64,000 nt of DNA, taken from positions 1-64,000 of the forward strand of contig NZ_JAQZBC010000005.1 in assembly GCF_029239295.1 (NCBI RefSeq), written 5' to 3'. Each line of letters opens with the position of its first letter. Positions within the stretch are counted from its first letter, which is position 1. This DNA comes from Sphingomonas sp. (GTDB taxonomy: Bacteria > Pseudomonadota > Alphaproteobacteria > Sphingomonadales > Sphingomonadaceae). The translations under genes were made by a program, and so were the position numbers. The notes under the pieces were generated by a model. That model was not told the origin of the DNA. It did not search any database and saw only the letters and a program-made list of their open reading frames with translations. Positions 41,287-50,657 of the stretch are shown one piece after another.

Positions 41287-42208
41287 CCGGTGCGGCAGGA
41301 CGGCGTGCCTCGGTACGGCGGCCCTGCTGCTGGTCACCGCCTGCTCGTCCAAGCAGCCCGGCGAGCAGGTCGATATCGGTAATGCAGCGCGGGCTGCTCA
41401 TGAGTCGGTTGGGGCCTATGCGTCCCAGTCACTGAAAGGCAGCGGCGCCGCCATCACTGCGCGCCCTGCCACTAACCCGACCACCTCCGCGGCGATCACG
41501 CCCTCCCCGACCGCGGCAGCGACGCCGGACGCGGAGGCAGAGACGAATGCGCCATCCGCGGCCGACGAGGCTGTCGAGCCGGGTGCCGATCGCGCGGCTG
41601 CCGTGGTGGAGCGATATCTGGCGCTGATCGCCGCGCACGACTTCGCAGCCGCCAGATCATTATGGGATCAAGGCGGCGCGGCGTCGGGCATGAGCGCCGA
41701 AGAATTCGGGGCCAGTTTCACCAAATACCGGACCTTCAAGGCTGAGGTGGGCGAGCCCGGCCCGATCGAGGCGGGTGCCGGGCAGCGCTATGTTACCGTG
41801 CCGGTGCGGGTCACGGGAACGCTGCGCACAGGGGCGCCGTTCGTCCTTGCTGGCCCGATCACGCTTCACCGGTCGGGCAATATCGACGGCGCCACGGCGG
41901 AACAGCGCCGCTGGCATATCTCCGCCTCGGGCCTGAAGCCGCAGCCGGGCCAAGCGGGATCCGCCGCTGGCAATCAGGTGACGGCGCGCTTCCGCTGCGC
42001 CGACGGCTTCACCTTCACTGCGCTGTTCGACAATGCGGCTGATGTGGCGACGCTCACTTTGCCGAGCGGGAAGGTGCGCCTGCCCTCGCAACGGCCGGCC
42101 TCTGGCATCTGGTACGCGGGCCAGGGTTATGAGCTGCGCGGCAAGGGGCGCGACGCGACTCTTGCGCAGCCATCCGGCCCTCGACGCACCTGCCGTGCCG
42201 ACGGATAA
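41267..42208 (+). CDS. Lipoprotein with C-terminal MliC-like lysozyme-inhibitor domain
   Basis: ATG 41267, inside the end of the acidic-protein gene in another frame, gives a lipoprotein signal (ACLGTAALLLVTAC). A Thr/Ala/Pro-rich linker runs to about residue 100. Then comes a domain with DRAAAVVERYLALIAAHDF, and a C-terminal MliC/PliC-like domain (FRCADGFTFTALFDN, ATLTLPSGKV, YAGQGYELRG, final CRAD). MliC proteins protect the cell wall from C-type lysozyme. The 313-residue length is longer than MliC alone. Confidence 0.82.
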   Translation: MSPSIPDRCGRTACLGTAALLLVTACSSKQPGEQVDIGNAARAAHESVGAYASQSLKGSGAAITARPATNPTTSAAITPSPTAAATPDAEAETNAPSAADEAVEPGADRAAAVVERYLALIAAHDFAAARSLWDQGGAASGMSAEEFGASFTKYRTFKAEVGEPGPIEAGAGQRYVTVPVRVTGTLRTGAPFVLAGPITLHRSGNIDGATAEQRRWHISASGLKPQPGQAGSAAGNQVTARFRCADGFTFTALFDNAADVATLTLPSGKVRLPSQRPASGIWYAGQGYELRGKGRDATLAQPSGPRRTCRADG

Positions 42209-42250
42209 CCGCGCGCTTTCACCGATGCGGGACGGTGCTAGGTAGGCAAG

Positions 42251-42589
42251 ATGCCGACGATCGCGCTACTGCTCATCTCCAACGTCTTCATGACGATTGC
42301 CTGGTACTGGCATCTGAAGGGCGGGATGGCGAAGCCGCTTCCCACCGTCATCCTGCTGAGCTGGGGCATCGCGCTGGTCGAATATTGCTTCGCCGTGCCG
42401 GCCAATCGGCTCGGCTTCGCCAGCGGCTGGAGCGGCGGGCAGCTGAAGATCGCGCAGGAAGTGATCACGCTGCTGGTGTTCGGCGTCTTTGCCGTCGTGG
42501 TGCTGGGCGAACAGCTGAGCTGGCGGCACGCCGGCGCCTTCGCCTGCCTGGTCGGCGCCGCCGCGTTCATGTTCGCCGGGAAAAGCTGA
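42251..42589 (+). CDS. DUF486 family membrane protein
   Basis: A 112-residue protein with four hydrophobic helices matching DUF486: MTIAWYWHLK near the first helix, SWGIALVEYCFAVPANRLG, and a C-terminal helix with AFACLVGAAAFMF. It resembles half of a DMT/EamA-type transporter. Function not established. Confidence 0.88.
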   Translation: MPTIALLLISNVFMTIAWYWHLKGGMAKPLPTVILLSWGIALVEYCFAVPANRLGFASGWSGGQLKIAQEVITLLVFGVFAVVVLGEQLSWRHAGAFACLVGAAAFMFAGKS

Positions 42590-42593
42590 CGCG

Positions 42594-43172
42594 TCAGGCG
42601 CGCCAGTGCGTGACCGTGGTGGCGAGGTCAGGCCGCGGGCGCTCCTCCAGCGGGCGCGACGGCGTGCCGATGAAGATGAAGCCGGCGATCCGCTCCGGCG
42701 CCGTACCAAAGGCGTCGCGCACGCGATCGTCGAATGCCGCCCACGTCGTCAGCCATCCGCCGGCAAAGCCCATCGCATGCGCCGCATGAAGCAGGTTCAT
42801 GCACGCGGCTCCCGCCGACAGCTCCTGCTCCCATAGGGGGATCTGGCTAGCCGGCCGCGGCGATGACAGCGCGACGACCAGTGCCGGGGCCTGATGCGCG
42901 AATTGTTCGATCGATTCGAGTTCGAGCCGCTTCGCGTCCGGCCGCTGCGCGCGGTAGGCGTCCAGCAACAGCTCGGCGAAGGCGGCGCGCTGATCGGCGC
43001 TGACGATGACGAAGCGCCATGGCGCGAGCTTGCCATGATCGGGGGTGCGGCAGGCGATCGCACACATTTCCTCGAGCTGCGCGTCGCTCGGTCCCGGCTC
43101 AGCCAGATCGCGCGGCTTGCCCGAACGGCGGGTACGAAGGAGCGACAGCGGCGAGGAAAGGTCGTTGAACAT
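42594..43172 (-). CDS. Nitroreductase family protein
   Basis: A 192-residue FMN-dependent reductase of the NAD(P)H nitroreductase superfamily (YdjA-like). Features are the N-terminal LLRTRRSGKPRDLAEPG flavin-contact region, GKLAPWRFVIV, a central ALVVAL, and AGAACMNLLHAAHAMGFAGGW. Natural substrates of this branch are not known. Divergent from a peptide transporter. Confidence 0.88.
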   Translation of the reverse strand: MFNDLSSPLSLLRTRRSGKPRDLAEPGPSDAQLEEMCAIACRTPDHGKLAPWRFVIVSADQRAAFAELLLDAYRAQRPDAKRLELESIEQFAHQAPALVVALSSPRPASQIPLWEQELSAGAACMNLLHAAHAMGFAGGWLTTWAAFDDRVRDAFGTAPERIAGFIFIGTPSRPLEERPRPDLATTVTHWRA

Positions 43173-43215
43173 GACCCTGTTTATCGCGAAGCGTTCGCAA
43201 GTCGAGCGCCAGGGG

Positions 43216-43227
43216 CGAAACGTTTCG
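43216..43227. promoter_or_regulatory. Palindrome CGAAACGTTTCG, LacI-type operator candidate
   Basis: A perfect 12-bp palindrome with the central CG and flanking AAA/TTT arrangement typical of LacI/PurR-type operators. It is in the shared upstream region of the nitroreductase (minus) and peptide transporter (plus) genes. Confidence 0.4.
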
Positions 43228-43320
43228 TTCGCAACAATGCTTGGGCATCGCGAAATTGCGCGCTAGGCTCGGTCAATTCGGGATTTCGATGATCCCGGCC
43301 TGACTTCCAGGGAGCGTAAC

Positions 43321-44925
43321 TTGCCCATCATCCCCTCGATCGCGCTGGGATTCCTCGCGATCCTGCTCGCCGGCGGCGCCGCTGGCGCGGCCAAGAAGGG
43401 CCCCGAGTTCATGGGGCATCCCAAAGGCCTGTACGTGCTGTTCTTCGCCGAGATGTGGGAGCGGTTCTCCTACTATGGCATGCGCGCACTGCTGATCTTC
43501 TATCTCACCAAGCACTGGCTGTTCGACGACAGCAAATCGAACCTGATCTACGGCGCCTATACCAGCCTAGTGTACATCACCCCGGTGCTGGGCGGCTACC
43601 TGGCTGACCGCTATCTCGGCCAGCGCAAGGCGGTGACGTTCGGCGCGGTCATGCTGACGCTGGGCCACCTCCTGATGGCGGTGGAAGGCGACGGCGGCCA
43701 GGGATCGGCCGCGATCAACGTGTTCTGGCTGGCCCTCGCCTTCATCATCGTGGGCACCGGCTTCCTGAAGGCCAATATCTCGGTCATCGTGGGGCAGCTC
43801 TATCCGCTGACCGACACCCGCCGCGATGGCGCGTACACCATCTTCTACATCGGCATTAACACCGGCGCCGCGATCGGCACGATCATGGCCGGCTGGCTGG
43901 GCGAGACCTATGGCTGGGCCTATGGCTTCGGCGCGGCGGGGGTCGGCATGCTGCTGGGCCTGATCGTCTTCATCCTCGGCAAGCCGCTGCTGCTCGGCAA
44001 GGGTGAAGCGCCGCGTCCGTTGAAGGCGCGGACCGAATGGTCGCTGTACGGGATCGGCCTCGCCTCGGTCGTCGTGATCTGGGCGCTGGTCCAGTATCAA
44101 GACGTCATCCAGACGCTGCTGATCATCTCGGGCATCGGCATGCTCGGCTATGTGCTGTTCGAAAGCCTGAAGCTGGAGAAGCATGCGCGCGACCGGATGT
44201 TCGTGGTGCTGTTCCTGATCGCGCTGAACCCGGTGTTCTGGGGCCTGTTCGAACAGGCGGGCGGCAGCCTTAACCTCTACACCGATCGCTTCGTCGATCG
44301 TGGCGGGGTACCGGCATCGCTGTTCCAGTCGATCAACCCGATCTACATCGTGCTGCTCGGCCCGATCTTCGCTGGCCTGTGGGTCTTCCTGGGCAAGCGC
44401 GGGCTGGAGCCGTCGGCGCCGGCGAAGTTCGGCCTCGCGCTGGCGCAGGTCGGCCTGTCGTTCCTCGTCTTCGTCTGGGGGGCGAACACTGTCGGCGTCG
44501 AAGTCGCGACGCCGGTGTTCTTCGTGTTCGCCATCTACTTCCTGCAGACGACCGGCGAACTCTGCCTGTCGCCAGTGGGCCTCAGCGCGATGAACCGGCT
44601 CGCCCCGAAGCATCTTGCCAGCCTGATCATGGGCGCATGGTTCTACATGACCGCGGTCGGCAATTTCGTCGCCGGCAAGATCGGTGAAGCGACCGGTGGC
44701 GAAGGCGGCGAGATGACCAAGGAAGCGACGCTGTCGGTCTATTCCACCATCGGCTGGTGGACGATCGGCATCGCGATGGTCGTCCTGGTGCTGAGCCCGC
44801 TGGTCAAGCGAATGATGCACCTCGACACGCTGCACGACAGCCCGGACCACGCCATGGCGGGTGAGCCCGAACTGGCGCAGCCCGAGGCAGCAGGGTTGAA
44901 CACGGCGGGGGAAACGCGCCGCTGA
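43321..44925 (+). CDS. Proton-dependent oligopeptide transporter (POT/PTR family)
   Basis: A 534-residue protein with 12-14 hydrophobic helices. The POT signature is complete: EMWERFSYYGMRALLIFYL (E-x2-ER-F-x-YY) and a GAYTSLVYITPVLGGYLADR segment. A TTG start at 43321 with AGGGAG 7 bases upstream is accepted; an ATG 30 codons later would remove a first hydrophobic stretch. It imports di- and tripeptides using the proton gradient. The secreted peptidases in this window could supply its substrates. Confidence 0.92.
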   Translation: MPIIPSIALGFLAILLAGGAAGAAKKGPEFMGHPKGLYVLFFAEMWERFSYYGMRALLIFYLTKHWLFDDSKSNLIYGAYTSLVYITPVLGGYLADRYLGQRKAVTFGAVMLTLGHLLMAVEGDGGQGSAAINVFWLALAFIIVGTGFLKANISVIVGQLYPLTDTRRDGAYTIFYIGINTGAAIGTIMAGWLGETYGWAYGFGAAGVGMLLGLIVFILGKPLLLGKGEAPRPLKARTEWSLYGIGLASVVVIWALVQYQDVIQTLLIISGIGMLGYVLFESLKLEKHARDRMFVVLFLIALNPVFWGLFEQAGGSLNLYTDRFVDRGGVPASLFQSINPIYIVLLGPIFAGLWVFLGKRGLEPSAPAKFGLALAQVGLSFLVFVWGANTVGVEVATPVFFVFAIYFLQTTGELCLSPVGLSAMNRLAPKHLASLIMGAWFYMTAVGNFVAGKIGEATGGEGGEMTKEATLSVYSTIGWWTIGIAMVVLVLSPLVKRMMHLDTLHDSPDHAMAGEPELAQPEAAGLNTAGETRR

Positions 44926-44998
44926 GACGACGGCCGCCTGTCATCGCGCCCACCAGCGCGGCGACAGGCGGTCCACACCGACACGGGGGAGAATCATG

Positions 44999-45679
44999 AT
45001 GGGCAATGTCGTTGCGGCCGCCATCGCGTTCGTGGGAACGCACTTTCTCCTCTCCCATCCCCTTCGCGCACCACTGGCGCGGCGGATTGGCGACAAGGGG
45101 TTCCTGGGTCTTTACAGCCTGGTCGCGCTGATCACGCTCATCTGGCTGGCGCTGGCGTATCGCGCCGCCCCCGAAAGTACACCGCTCTGGCCGGTCGGCG
45201 ACATCCTGTGGGCGATCGGCACCATCCTGATGCTGCTGGCGGCGATCCTGTTCATGGGCTCGCTGGTGCGCAATCCGGCGTTGCCGGAAGCGAAGACCGA
45301 TACCGTGCCCGAGGCACGGGGCGTGTTCGCGATCACGCGGCACCCGATGATGTGGAGCTTCGCGATCTGGGGAATGGTGCACATCCTGGTCTTCCCCGAC
45401 CCGGCCAATATCGTTCTCGCGCTGTCGATCATCATCCTCGCGCTCCTGGGCGCGCGGCTGCAGGACCGAAAGAAAGAAGCGCTTCAGCCAGATTTCTGGC
45501 GCGAATGGGAACGGCGGACGAGCTTCTGGCCGTTCGCCGCGGTCGCCTCCGGCCGGGCGAAGATCGGCAAGATCGGCGGTCACGCGCTGGGCGGCGGGAC
45601 AGTCGTGTGGCTGGCCGCAACCTGGGCGCATATTCCGCTGTCTGGCTGGCCGGCGGGCATTTGGCGCTGGATCGGCTGA
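44999..45679 (+). CDS. NnrU family membrane protein
   Basis: A 226-residue protein with about six hydrophobic helices and the NnrU pattern (FVGTHFLLSHPLRAPL, GFLGLYSLVAL, ITRHPMMWSF, RLQDRKKEALQPDFW). ATG 44999 is at better distance from GGGGGAG than ATG 44996. NnrU was first tied to nitrite/nitric-oxide respiration; the RHP and DRKK segments resemble isoprenylcysteine methyltransferase-like folds. No denitrification genes are nearby. Confidence 0.88.
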   Translation: MGNVVAAAIAFVGTHFLLSHPLRAPLARRIGDKGFLGLYSLVALITLIWLALAYRAAPESTPLWPVGDILWAIGTILMLLAAILFMGSLVRNPALPEAKTDTVPEARGVFAITRHPMMWSFAIWGMVHILVFPDPANIVLALSIIILALLGARLQDRKKEALQPDFWREWERRTSFWPFAAVASGRAKIGKIGGHALGGGTVVWLAATWAHIPLSGWPAGIWRWIG

Positions 45680-45713
45680 CGTATCCGGCGGCGAGGAAGT
45701 TTCGCCAGGGCGA

Positions 45714-46250
45714 TCAGCGGCGAAGCGCGTCGAGATCGGCGCGGGTATTCACATTGGCGGGTAGCTGATCGAGCGGTACGGCCCGCGCGTCGACCGCCGC
45801 CGCCCAGCGCCATACCGCGCGCGGCTGATCTGCCGCCAGCCATTGGTTGAGATGATCAGCAAGGGTGCTGGGCCACCAGCCGACCACGGGCAACCCATCG
45901 ACAAAGGCCGGCCCCTCCCCCGCGAGCCGCTGGACCAGATCGTGCGGCAGCAGCGGCACGTCACATGGTGCGCTCAGCACTGCTTTGAAGCCATTGGAAT
46001 GAGCCCAGCCCAGCGCCCCGGCGAGTGCACCAAGCGGCCCCAGGCCGGGCGCGGGGCGGTCGGCGACACTGGTCAGCCCGGCGTGGGCGCGGCCGACCAC
46101 GATCAACTCCTCAACCTGGCCCGCAAGGTTTTGCGCGACATGGTCGATCAGCCTTCGCCCCTCGAACAGCGCCACCGCCTTGTCGGAGCCGAAGCGACGC
46201 GCCTCGCCACCGGCCAGAATCGCGCCGACGATGCGATGGTGGTGGGTCAT
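45714..46250 (-). CDS. mobA: Molybdenum cofactor guanylyltransferase
   Basis: A 178-residue enzyme that attaches GMP to molybdopterin. The nucleotide-binding start AILAGGEARRFGSDKA is characteristic, followed by VVGRAHAG, PGLGPLGALAGAL and the metal site LSAPCDVPLLP. Somewhat shorter than E. coli MobA. No molybdoenzyme gene is in the window. Confidence 0.9.
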   Translation of the reverse strand: MTHHHRIVGAILAGGEARRFGSDKAVALFEGRRLIDHVAQNLAGQVEELIVVGRAHAGLTSVADRPAPGLGPLGALAGALGWAHSNGFKAVLSAPCDVPLLPHDLVQRLAGEGPAFVDGLPVVGWWPSTLADHLNQWLAADQPRAVWRWAAAVDARAVPLDQLPANVNTRADLDALRR

Positions 46251-46288
46251 GCGATGACTCTACCCCCTGCCCCGATTACACACAAAGA

Positions 46289-46313
46289 GGCCCGGCGATC
46301 TGATCGCCGGGCC
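46289..46313 (-). terminator. Hairpin downstream of a glycine-zipper gene
   Basis: GGCCCGGCGA at 46289-46298 pairs with TCGCCGGGCC at 46304-46313, with a 5-base loop. It lies 35 bp past the stop of the minus-strand gene at 46348. Read in that direction it is followed by TCTTTGTGTG. Confidence 0.65.
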
Positions 46314-46347
46314 CTCCGTTACGCGCCGATACTTCCAGCGAAAGGTG

Positions 46348-46914
46348 TTAGCGGCAGTTCACATTGCCACGATCGACCTGCGACCCGAGCAGTGCACCCG
46401 CACCGGCACCGATCAAGGCGCCCAGCGTGTTGGAGCTGCCGTTGGCCAGCAGGCTGCCGAGCACACCGCCACCCAAGCCGCCGATGATCAGGCCGGTCGT
46501 GCCGTCATTGCGGCGGCAGTAATAGCGCCCGTTGCTGCCGCGATAGACGCGGTCGTTCCGGCTGAGACGACGGGTCTGATAGTAACGGCCGTCGCGGTAG
46601 AAGTTGTCAGCATAGTAACCGCGCTGGCCCGGCGGCGCGCGATTATAGTCGTAGCGACCCCATTGGTTGCGATCATTGCGCCAGTCGTTGCGAGCGTCGC
46701 GGCGATAATCCTGACGGGCATCGCGTACGTCGCGGCGATATTCGCGCTGCGCCTGGCGTACGTCGCCCCGCGAGTCTGCGCGGCGCAGGTCACGTTGATA
46801 GTCGCGGCGCGCCTCCTGGACTTCCTGGCGATACTCGCGCCCCGACTGCGCCTGTGCGGGCATGGCGGTGACCGTTGTTGCTGTGGCCAGCATGGCGGCG
46901 ATGATGAAACGCAT
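46348..46914 (-). CDS. Exported glycine-zipper (17 kDa antigen-like) protein
   Basis: A 188-residue protein with a signal peptide (to about residue 22), a long Arg/Asp/Tyr-rich charged region (about 24-125) and a C-terminal glycine zipper (TTGLIIGGLGGGVLGSLLANG and GALIGAGAGALLGS) that can insert into a membrane. Rcc01693/17 kDa surface-antigen-like outer-membrane proteins share this ending. The motif YYCRRNDGTTGL, with one cysteine, recurs in the paralogue at 47514. Function unknown. Confidence 0.85.
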   Translation of the reverse strand: MRFIIAAMLATATTVTAMPAQAQSGREYRQEVQEARRDYQRDLRRADSRGDVRQAQREYRRDVRDARQDYRRDARNDWRNDRNQWGRYDYNRAPPGQRGYYADNFYRDGRYYQTRRLSRNDRVYRGSNGRYYCRRNDGTTGLIIGGLGGGVLGSLLANGSSNTLGALIGAGAGALLGSQVDRGNVNCR

Positions 46915-47006
46915 CGGTAGTTCCTCACTGATGATAGGGGAAGAACTACCGCGCTTCAGCTAAGTTGCGTGAACGGGAAACTACGTTCCGTTCATCTTAC
47001 CGCCAT

Positions 47007-47435
47007 TTAGCTTTCGAGTGCGTGAGTCAGCGTTATCTCTGCATTCAACACTTTGGAAACCGGGCAGTTTGCCTTCGCATCCAAGGCAATACGCTCAAAC
47101 TCTTCAGCATCGATACCCGATACCTTCGCCTTCAGGTCAAGCGCAGACTTGGTGATGGTGAACCCATCGCCGTCCTTGTCCACGGTTACCTTTGCCGTTG
47201 TTTCCAGCACGCCGTCCGAATAGCCGGCGCCGGCAAGTGCAAAGCTGAGCGCCATGGTGAAGCAGCTGGCATGCGCTGCGGCGATCAACTCTTCCGGATT
47301 GGTCCCCGGTTCATCGCCGAAGCGCGTGCCGAAGCCATAACGCTGATCCTTCAGGACACCCGATTGGGTGGAGACGGAACCCTGGCCATCCTTGCCCAGG
47401 CCCTCGTAGCGGGCAGAACCATTGCGTGTCGGCAT
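47007..47435 (-). CDS. osmC: OsmC-family peroxiredoxin
   Basis: A 142-residue protein with the two redox cysteines of OsmC/Ohr: one in AHASCFTMALS and one in KANCPVSK. The N-terminal GSARYEGLGKDGQG and TNPEELIAAA are typical of OsmC more than Ohr. It reduces organic hydroperoxides and is osmotically or stress induced in other bacteria. It sits between two glycine-zipper genes on the same strand. Confidence 0.92.
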   Translation of the reverse strand: MPTRNGSARYEGLGKDGQGSVSTQSGVLKDQRYGFGTRFGDEPGTNPEELIAAAHASCFTMALSFALAGAGYSDGVLETTAKVTVDKDGDGFTITKSALDLKAKVSGIDAEEFERIALDAKANCPVSKVLNAEITLTHALES

Positions 47436-47458
47436 GTCAGCATCTCCTCAAGCAAAAC

Positions 47459-47487
47459 GGGGCGCGGTCCGCCGGACCACGCCCCTT
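47459..47487 (-). terminator. Hairpin between glycine-zipper gene and osmC
   Basis: GGGGCG and GGTCC pair with GGACC and CGCCCC around a short loop, with one offset base on each side. Read on the minus strand it ends in CCCCGTTTTG, a modest T-run. It would end transcription of the gene at 47514. Confidence 0.6.
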
Positions 47488-47513
47488 TCGTGTTCGACAA
47501 TCCGACTAACGGA

Positions 47514-47822
47514 TCAGCGGCAGCGACGGTTGCTCGTGCTGCGCTCGATCTCGCGGCCGGCCAGCGCGCCGACGGCGGCACCGCCCAGCGTGCCCAGCGT
47601 ACGATCGCCGCGCGTGTCGATGGTGCGGCCAAGCAGGGCGCCAGCAACGCCGCCGACGACGAGGCCGGTGGTGCCATCAGGCTTGCGGCAGCGCCAGCGG
47701 CCGTCATTGCCCTTCCACTCGCGATACTTGGCGCGGCGCTGGGCGTCCGCATCGGTGGTGGTGACCATCACGCTGGGCACAACCAACGCGGTGGCGCCGA
47801 GCGCCAGCATCATCTTACGCAT
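47514..47822 (-). CDS. Exported glycine-zipper 2TM domain protein (102 aa)
   Basis: ATG 47822 gives the signal peptide MLALGATALVVPSVMV. The mature part contains RWRCRKPDGTTGLVVGG followed by a glycine zipper (GVAGALLGRTID and GTLGGAAVGALAGREIE) and a terminal RRCR. It is a shorter paralogue of the protein at 46348, sharing the C-x-RxDGTTGL segment. Likely envelope protein of unknown role. Confidence 0.85.
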   Translation of the reverse strand: MRKMMLALGATALVVPSVMVTTTDADAQRRAKYREWKGNDGRWRCRKPDGTTGLVVGGVAGALLGRTIDTRGDRTLGTLGGAAVGALAGREIERSTSNRRCR

Positions 47823-47975
47823 AATTACTATCTCCCTCGAAGTTCGGCACGATGGTATGATTGATATGCCATCGTAACGTGTGCTTCTGGCGCGGGTTGC
47901 ATGAACCTGAAACAACCGCGCGTTCATGTCGCGAGACAGGGAGCGTCCGTGCCCGAGCATCGGCGGTTTTCCAGC

Positions 47976-48000
47976 GCTGCGGGATCAGCGATCCCGCAGC
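47976..48000 (-). terminator. Hairpin downstream of dapD
   Basis: GCTGCGGGAT at 47976-47985 pairs with ATCCCGCAGC at 47991-48000, with a 5-base loop, 11 bp past the dapD stop on the minus strand. T-tract is weak (GGAAAACC side). Confidence 0.55.
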
Positions 48001-48010
48001 GGAGAAAGGC

Positions 48011-48829
48011 TCAGTCGCGCAGCAATTCGTTGATGCTGGTCTTCGACCGGGTGCGCTCGTCCACGCGCTTCACGATCACCGCGCAATACAGGCCAAGGTT
48101 GCCGCCGCCGGTGGAGCCGGGAACGACCACAGCATAAGGCGGCACTTCGCCGATGAAGGTTTCACCGGTCGCCCGGTCGATGATCTTGGTCGACGCGCCG
48201 AGATAGACGCCCATCGACAGCACCGCGCCCTCGCCCACGCGAACGCCCTCGGCCACCTCTGAGCGCGCGCCGATGAAGGCGCCGTCACCGATGATGACCG
48301 GATCGGCCTGCAGCGGCTCCAGCACGCCGCCGATCCCGGCACCGCCCGAAAGGTGAACGTTCTTGCCGATCTGCGCGCACGATCCGACGGTCGCCCAGGT
48401 ATCGACCATCGTCCCCTCACCGACATAGGCGCCGATGTTGACGAAGCTGGGCATCAGGATCGCGCCCTTGCCGACAAAGGCGCCGCGGCGGACCACGCTG
48501 CCCGGCACCGCGCGGAAGCCTGCCTCACGGAACTCCGCCTCGCTCCAGCCGGAGAATTTCGACGGCACCTTGTCGAACCAGTGGCCAGCGCCCGGGCCGT
48601 TATCGATCAGCGCATTGTCGTTCAGGCGGAAGGATAGCAGCACTGCCTTCTTCAGCCATTGGTTGACGCGCCAGCCGCCATTGCCGTCCGGCTCGGCGAC
48701 GCGCGCCTTGCCCGAATCGAGCAGCGCGAGCGCGCGGTCGACGGCGACGCGCACCTCGCCCGCGGTGGACACTCCGATGTCCGCCCGGTTTTCCCACGCG
48801 GCGTCGATCGTGGCTTCGATGTCGTTCAT
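48011..48829 (-). CDS. dapD: 2,3,4,5-tetrahydropyridine-2,6-dicarboxylate N-succinyltransferase
   Basis: A 272-residue acyltransferase of the left-handed beta-helix type, acting in the succinylase branch of lysine and diaminopimelate synthesis. ATG 48829 is chosen because it overlaps the upstream stop (ATGA) and gives [13 protein letters not shown]. Hexapeptide repeats are visible in [20 protein letters not shown] and the following [17 protein letters not shown] coils. Coupled to a HAD-type nucleotidase upstream. Confidence 0.96.
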   Translation of the reverse strand: MNDIEATIDAAWENRADIGVSTAGEVRVAVDRALALLDSGKARVAEPDGNGGWRVNQWLKKAVLLSFRLNDNALIDNGPGAGHWFDKVPSKFSGWSEAEFREAGFRAVPGSVVRRGAFVGKGAILMPSFVNIGAYVGEGTMVDTWATVGSCAQIGKNVHLSGGAGIGGVLEPLQADPVIIGDGAFIGARSEVAEGVRVGEGAVLSMGVYLGASTKIIDRATGETFIGEVPPYAVVVPGSTGGGNLGLYCAVIVKRVDERTRSKTSINELLRD

Positions 48830-49491
48830 TTGCCTTCCAATATGCTGGTCAGCCACGCGGTCAGATCCGGCGTGGTAAAATCAATAAAGCTGCGGTCGCT
48901 GTCATGCGCCTGCTCGGACCCGTTATCGACCCAGACGGTGGTCATGCCGATCGCCTTGGCCGGTGCAAGGTTGCGCGCCATGTCGTCGGCGAACAGCGCC
49001 GTCGTCGGATCGATCGACAGACGTTCGCACAGACCGGCATAGGCCGACGGCGCCGGCTTTGGCGCCAGATCCATGGCGTGGATGTCGTGCACCGCCTCGA
49101 AGCTTTCGCCGAGACCCAGCCGGTCGAGCACGCGCGCGGCATAAGGCGCGTCGCCATTGGTGAAGACCACCTTGCGCCCCGGCAGCTTCGCCACCGCGGC
49201 GGCGAGTGGCACGTTTTCCTCCAGCACGTCCATTTCGACATCGTGGACGAAATCGAGGAAGTCGTGCGGATCGACGTGATGCTCCGCCATCAGGCCGGCG
49301 AGCGTGGTGCCATGCCCCAGAAAATAGGCCTTCTGGATGCGCCGCGCCTCCCCACGATCAGTGCCGAGAAGCCGGGCGATATACTCGGTCATCTTGGCGT
49401 CGATCTGCGCGAAGAGATCGGCGCTCGACGGATAGAGGGTGTTGTCCAGATCGAAGATCCAGGCGCGGATATGGTCTAGGCCCGGTGGCAT
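48826..49491 (-). CDS. Pyrimidine 5'-nucleotidase, HAD superfamily
   Basis: A 221-residue HAD hydrolase. The nucleophile motif is [12 protein letters not shown] (residues about 11-22), followed by motif II VVFTNGD and motif [11 protein letters not shown]. The family cleaves pyrimidine nucleoside monophosphates (yeast SDT1-like). Coupled to dapD by a 4-nt overlap, a pairing commonly seen in alphaproteobacteria. Confidence 0.9.
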   Translation of the reverse strand: MPPGLDHIRAWIFDLDNTLYPSSADLFAQIDAKMTEYIARLLGTDRGEARRIQKAYFLGHGTTLAGLMAEHHVDPHDFLDFVHDVEMDVLEENVPLAAAVAKLPGRKVVFTNGDAPYAARVLDRLGLGESFEAVHDIHAMDLAPKPAPSAYAGLCERLSIDPTTALFADDMARNLAPAKAIGMTTVWVDNGSEQAHDSDRSFIDFTTPDLTAWLTSILEGK

Positions 49492-49608
49492 GCCGATGCG
49501 TTACGGGTGCCTGCCGCGGCGGGCAAGCCAATCCGGGCATAGCCTTGCTTGGGCATGGCGAAGCTGCGGATGGTTGCGATCGGTAACCCTTCCGCCCACA
49601 TCGGTTGT

Positions 49609-50604
49609 ATGACCAAATATTCGCTGCTCGATCTCGTCCCGGTCGTCGAAGGCGGTACTGTCGCCGACGCGCTTGCCAACGCCGCCGACCTCGCGCGCCA
49701 TGCCGAGGCGCACGGCTTCAACCGCTATTGGGTGGCGGAGCATCACGGGATGGAGGGCATCGCCTCCGCCGCGACTGCGGTGGTGATCGCCCATGTCGGC
49801 GCGGCGACCAGCACGATCCGGGTCGGCGCGGGCGGGATCATGCTGCCCAACCATGCGCCGCTGCAGATCGCCGAGCAGTTCGGTACGCTCGACGCGCTGT
49901 TCCCCGGGAGGATCGATCTTGGGCTGGGCCGCGCGCCGGGCAGCGACCAGCGGGTTGCGCGGGCGATCCGCCGCACGCTGGACAGCGATCCCAATGCCTT
50001 CCCCAACGATGTCGTCGAGCTGCAAAGCTATCTCGCCGACGACGGCCGCACCGGCATCACCGCGACGCCGGGCGCGGGCGCGAAGCCGCAGCTGTGGATC
50101 CTGGGGTCCTCGCTGTTCGGGGCGCAGCTCGCCGCGATGCTGGGTCTGCCCTATGCCTTCGCCTCGCATTTTGCGCCCGATGCGCTCGACCAGGCGATGG
50201 AAATCTATCGCCGCGACTTTCGCGCGTCGGCGCAGCTGGACCGGCCCTATGCGATGGCCGGGTTCAACGTCTTTGCAGCGGATACGCACGATGAGGCGGA
50301 ATTCCTGGCGACGTCGCAGCAGCAGCAGTTCGTCGCGCTGCGCACCGGCAACCCCGGCAAGATGAAGCCGCCGGTGCGGGGCTATCGCGAAAGCCTGCCG
50401 CCGACGCATGCGCGTATTCTCGATTCGGTGCTGTCGTGCAGTGCCGTTGGCGACCGCGACGATGTGGCGGCGGGGATCGCCGCCTTCGTCAAGCGCACGG
50501 GGATCGACGAGGTCATGCTGACCAGCAGCATCTACGACCATGAGGCGCGCAAGCGCAGCATCGCGATTGCCGCCGAGGCGATGCGGGTGCCCGAACTCGC
50601 CTGA
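49609..50604 (+). CDS. Luciferase-like (LLM class) flavin-dependent oxidoreductase
   Basis: A 331-residue TIM-barrel flavoprotein of the bacterial-luciferase superfamily. ATG 49609 gives the usual start [12 protein letters not shown]; an ATG 20 codons upstream is less likely. Features are [36 protein letters not shown], and [13 protein letters not shown], typical of the MsnO8/YhbW-type group. The substrate is unknown. A shared terminator separates it from the convergent metF. Confidence 0.92.
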   Translation: MTKYSLLDLVPVVEGGTVADALANAADLARHAEAHGFNRYWVAEHHGMEGIASAATAVVIAHVGAATSTIRVGAGGIMLPNHAPLQIAEQFGTLDALFPGRIDLGLGRAPGSDQRVARAIRRTLDSDPNAFPNDVVELQSYLADDGRTGITATPGAGAKPQLWILGSSLFGAQLAAMLGLPYAFASHFAPDALDQAMEIYRRDFRASAQLDRPYAMAGFNVFAADTHDEAEFLATSQQQQFVALRTGNPGKMKPPVRGYRESLPPTHARILDSVLSCSAVGDRDDVAAGIAAFVKRTGIDEVMLTSSIYDHEARKRSIAIAAEAMRVPELA

Positions 50605-50629
50605 TTGCCAGCCCTGATTACGAGCGAAG

Positions 50630-50649
50630 CCCCGGCCGGGAGGCCGGGG
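50630..50649. terminator. Hairpin between the LLM oxidoreductase and metF
   Basis: CCCCGGCC at 50630-50637 pairs with GGCCGGGG at 50642-50649 around a GGGA loop; the AGCGA before and TCGCT after extend the stem with small bulges. Located between convergent genes. Confidence 0.65.
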
Positions 50650-50657
50650 TCGCTCGG

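Noticed and set aside
43567..44850. A 427-codon open frame on the minus strand
   Set aside because: Antisense shadow of the POT transporter gene, without a ribosome binding site or domain.
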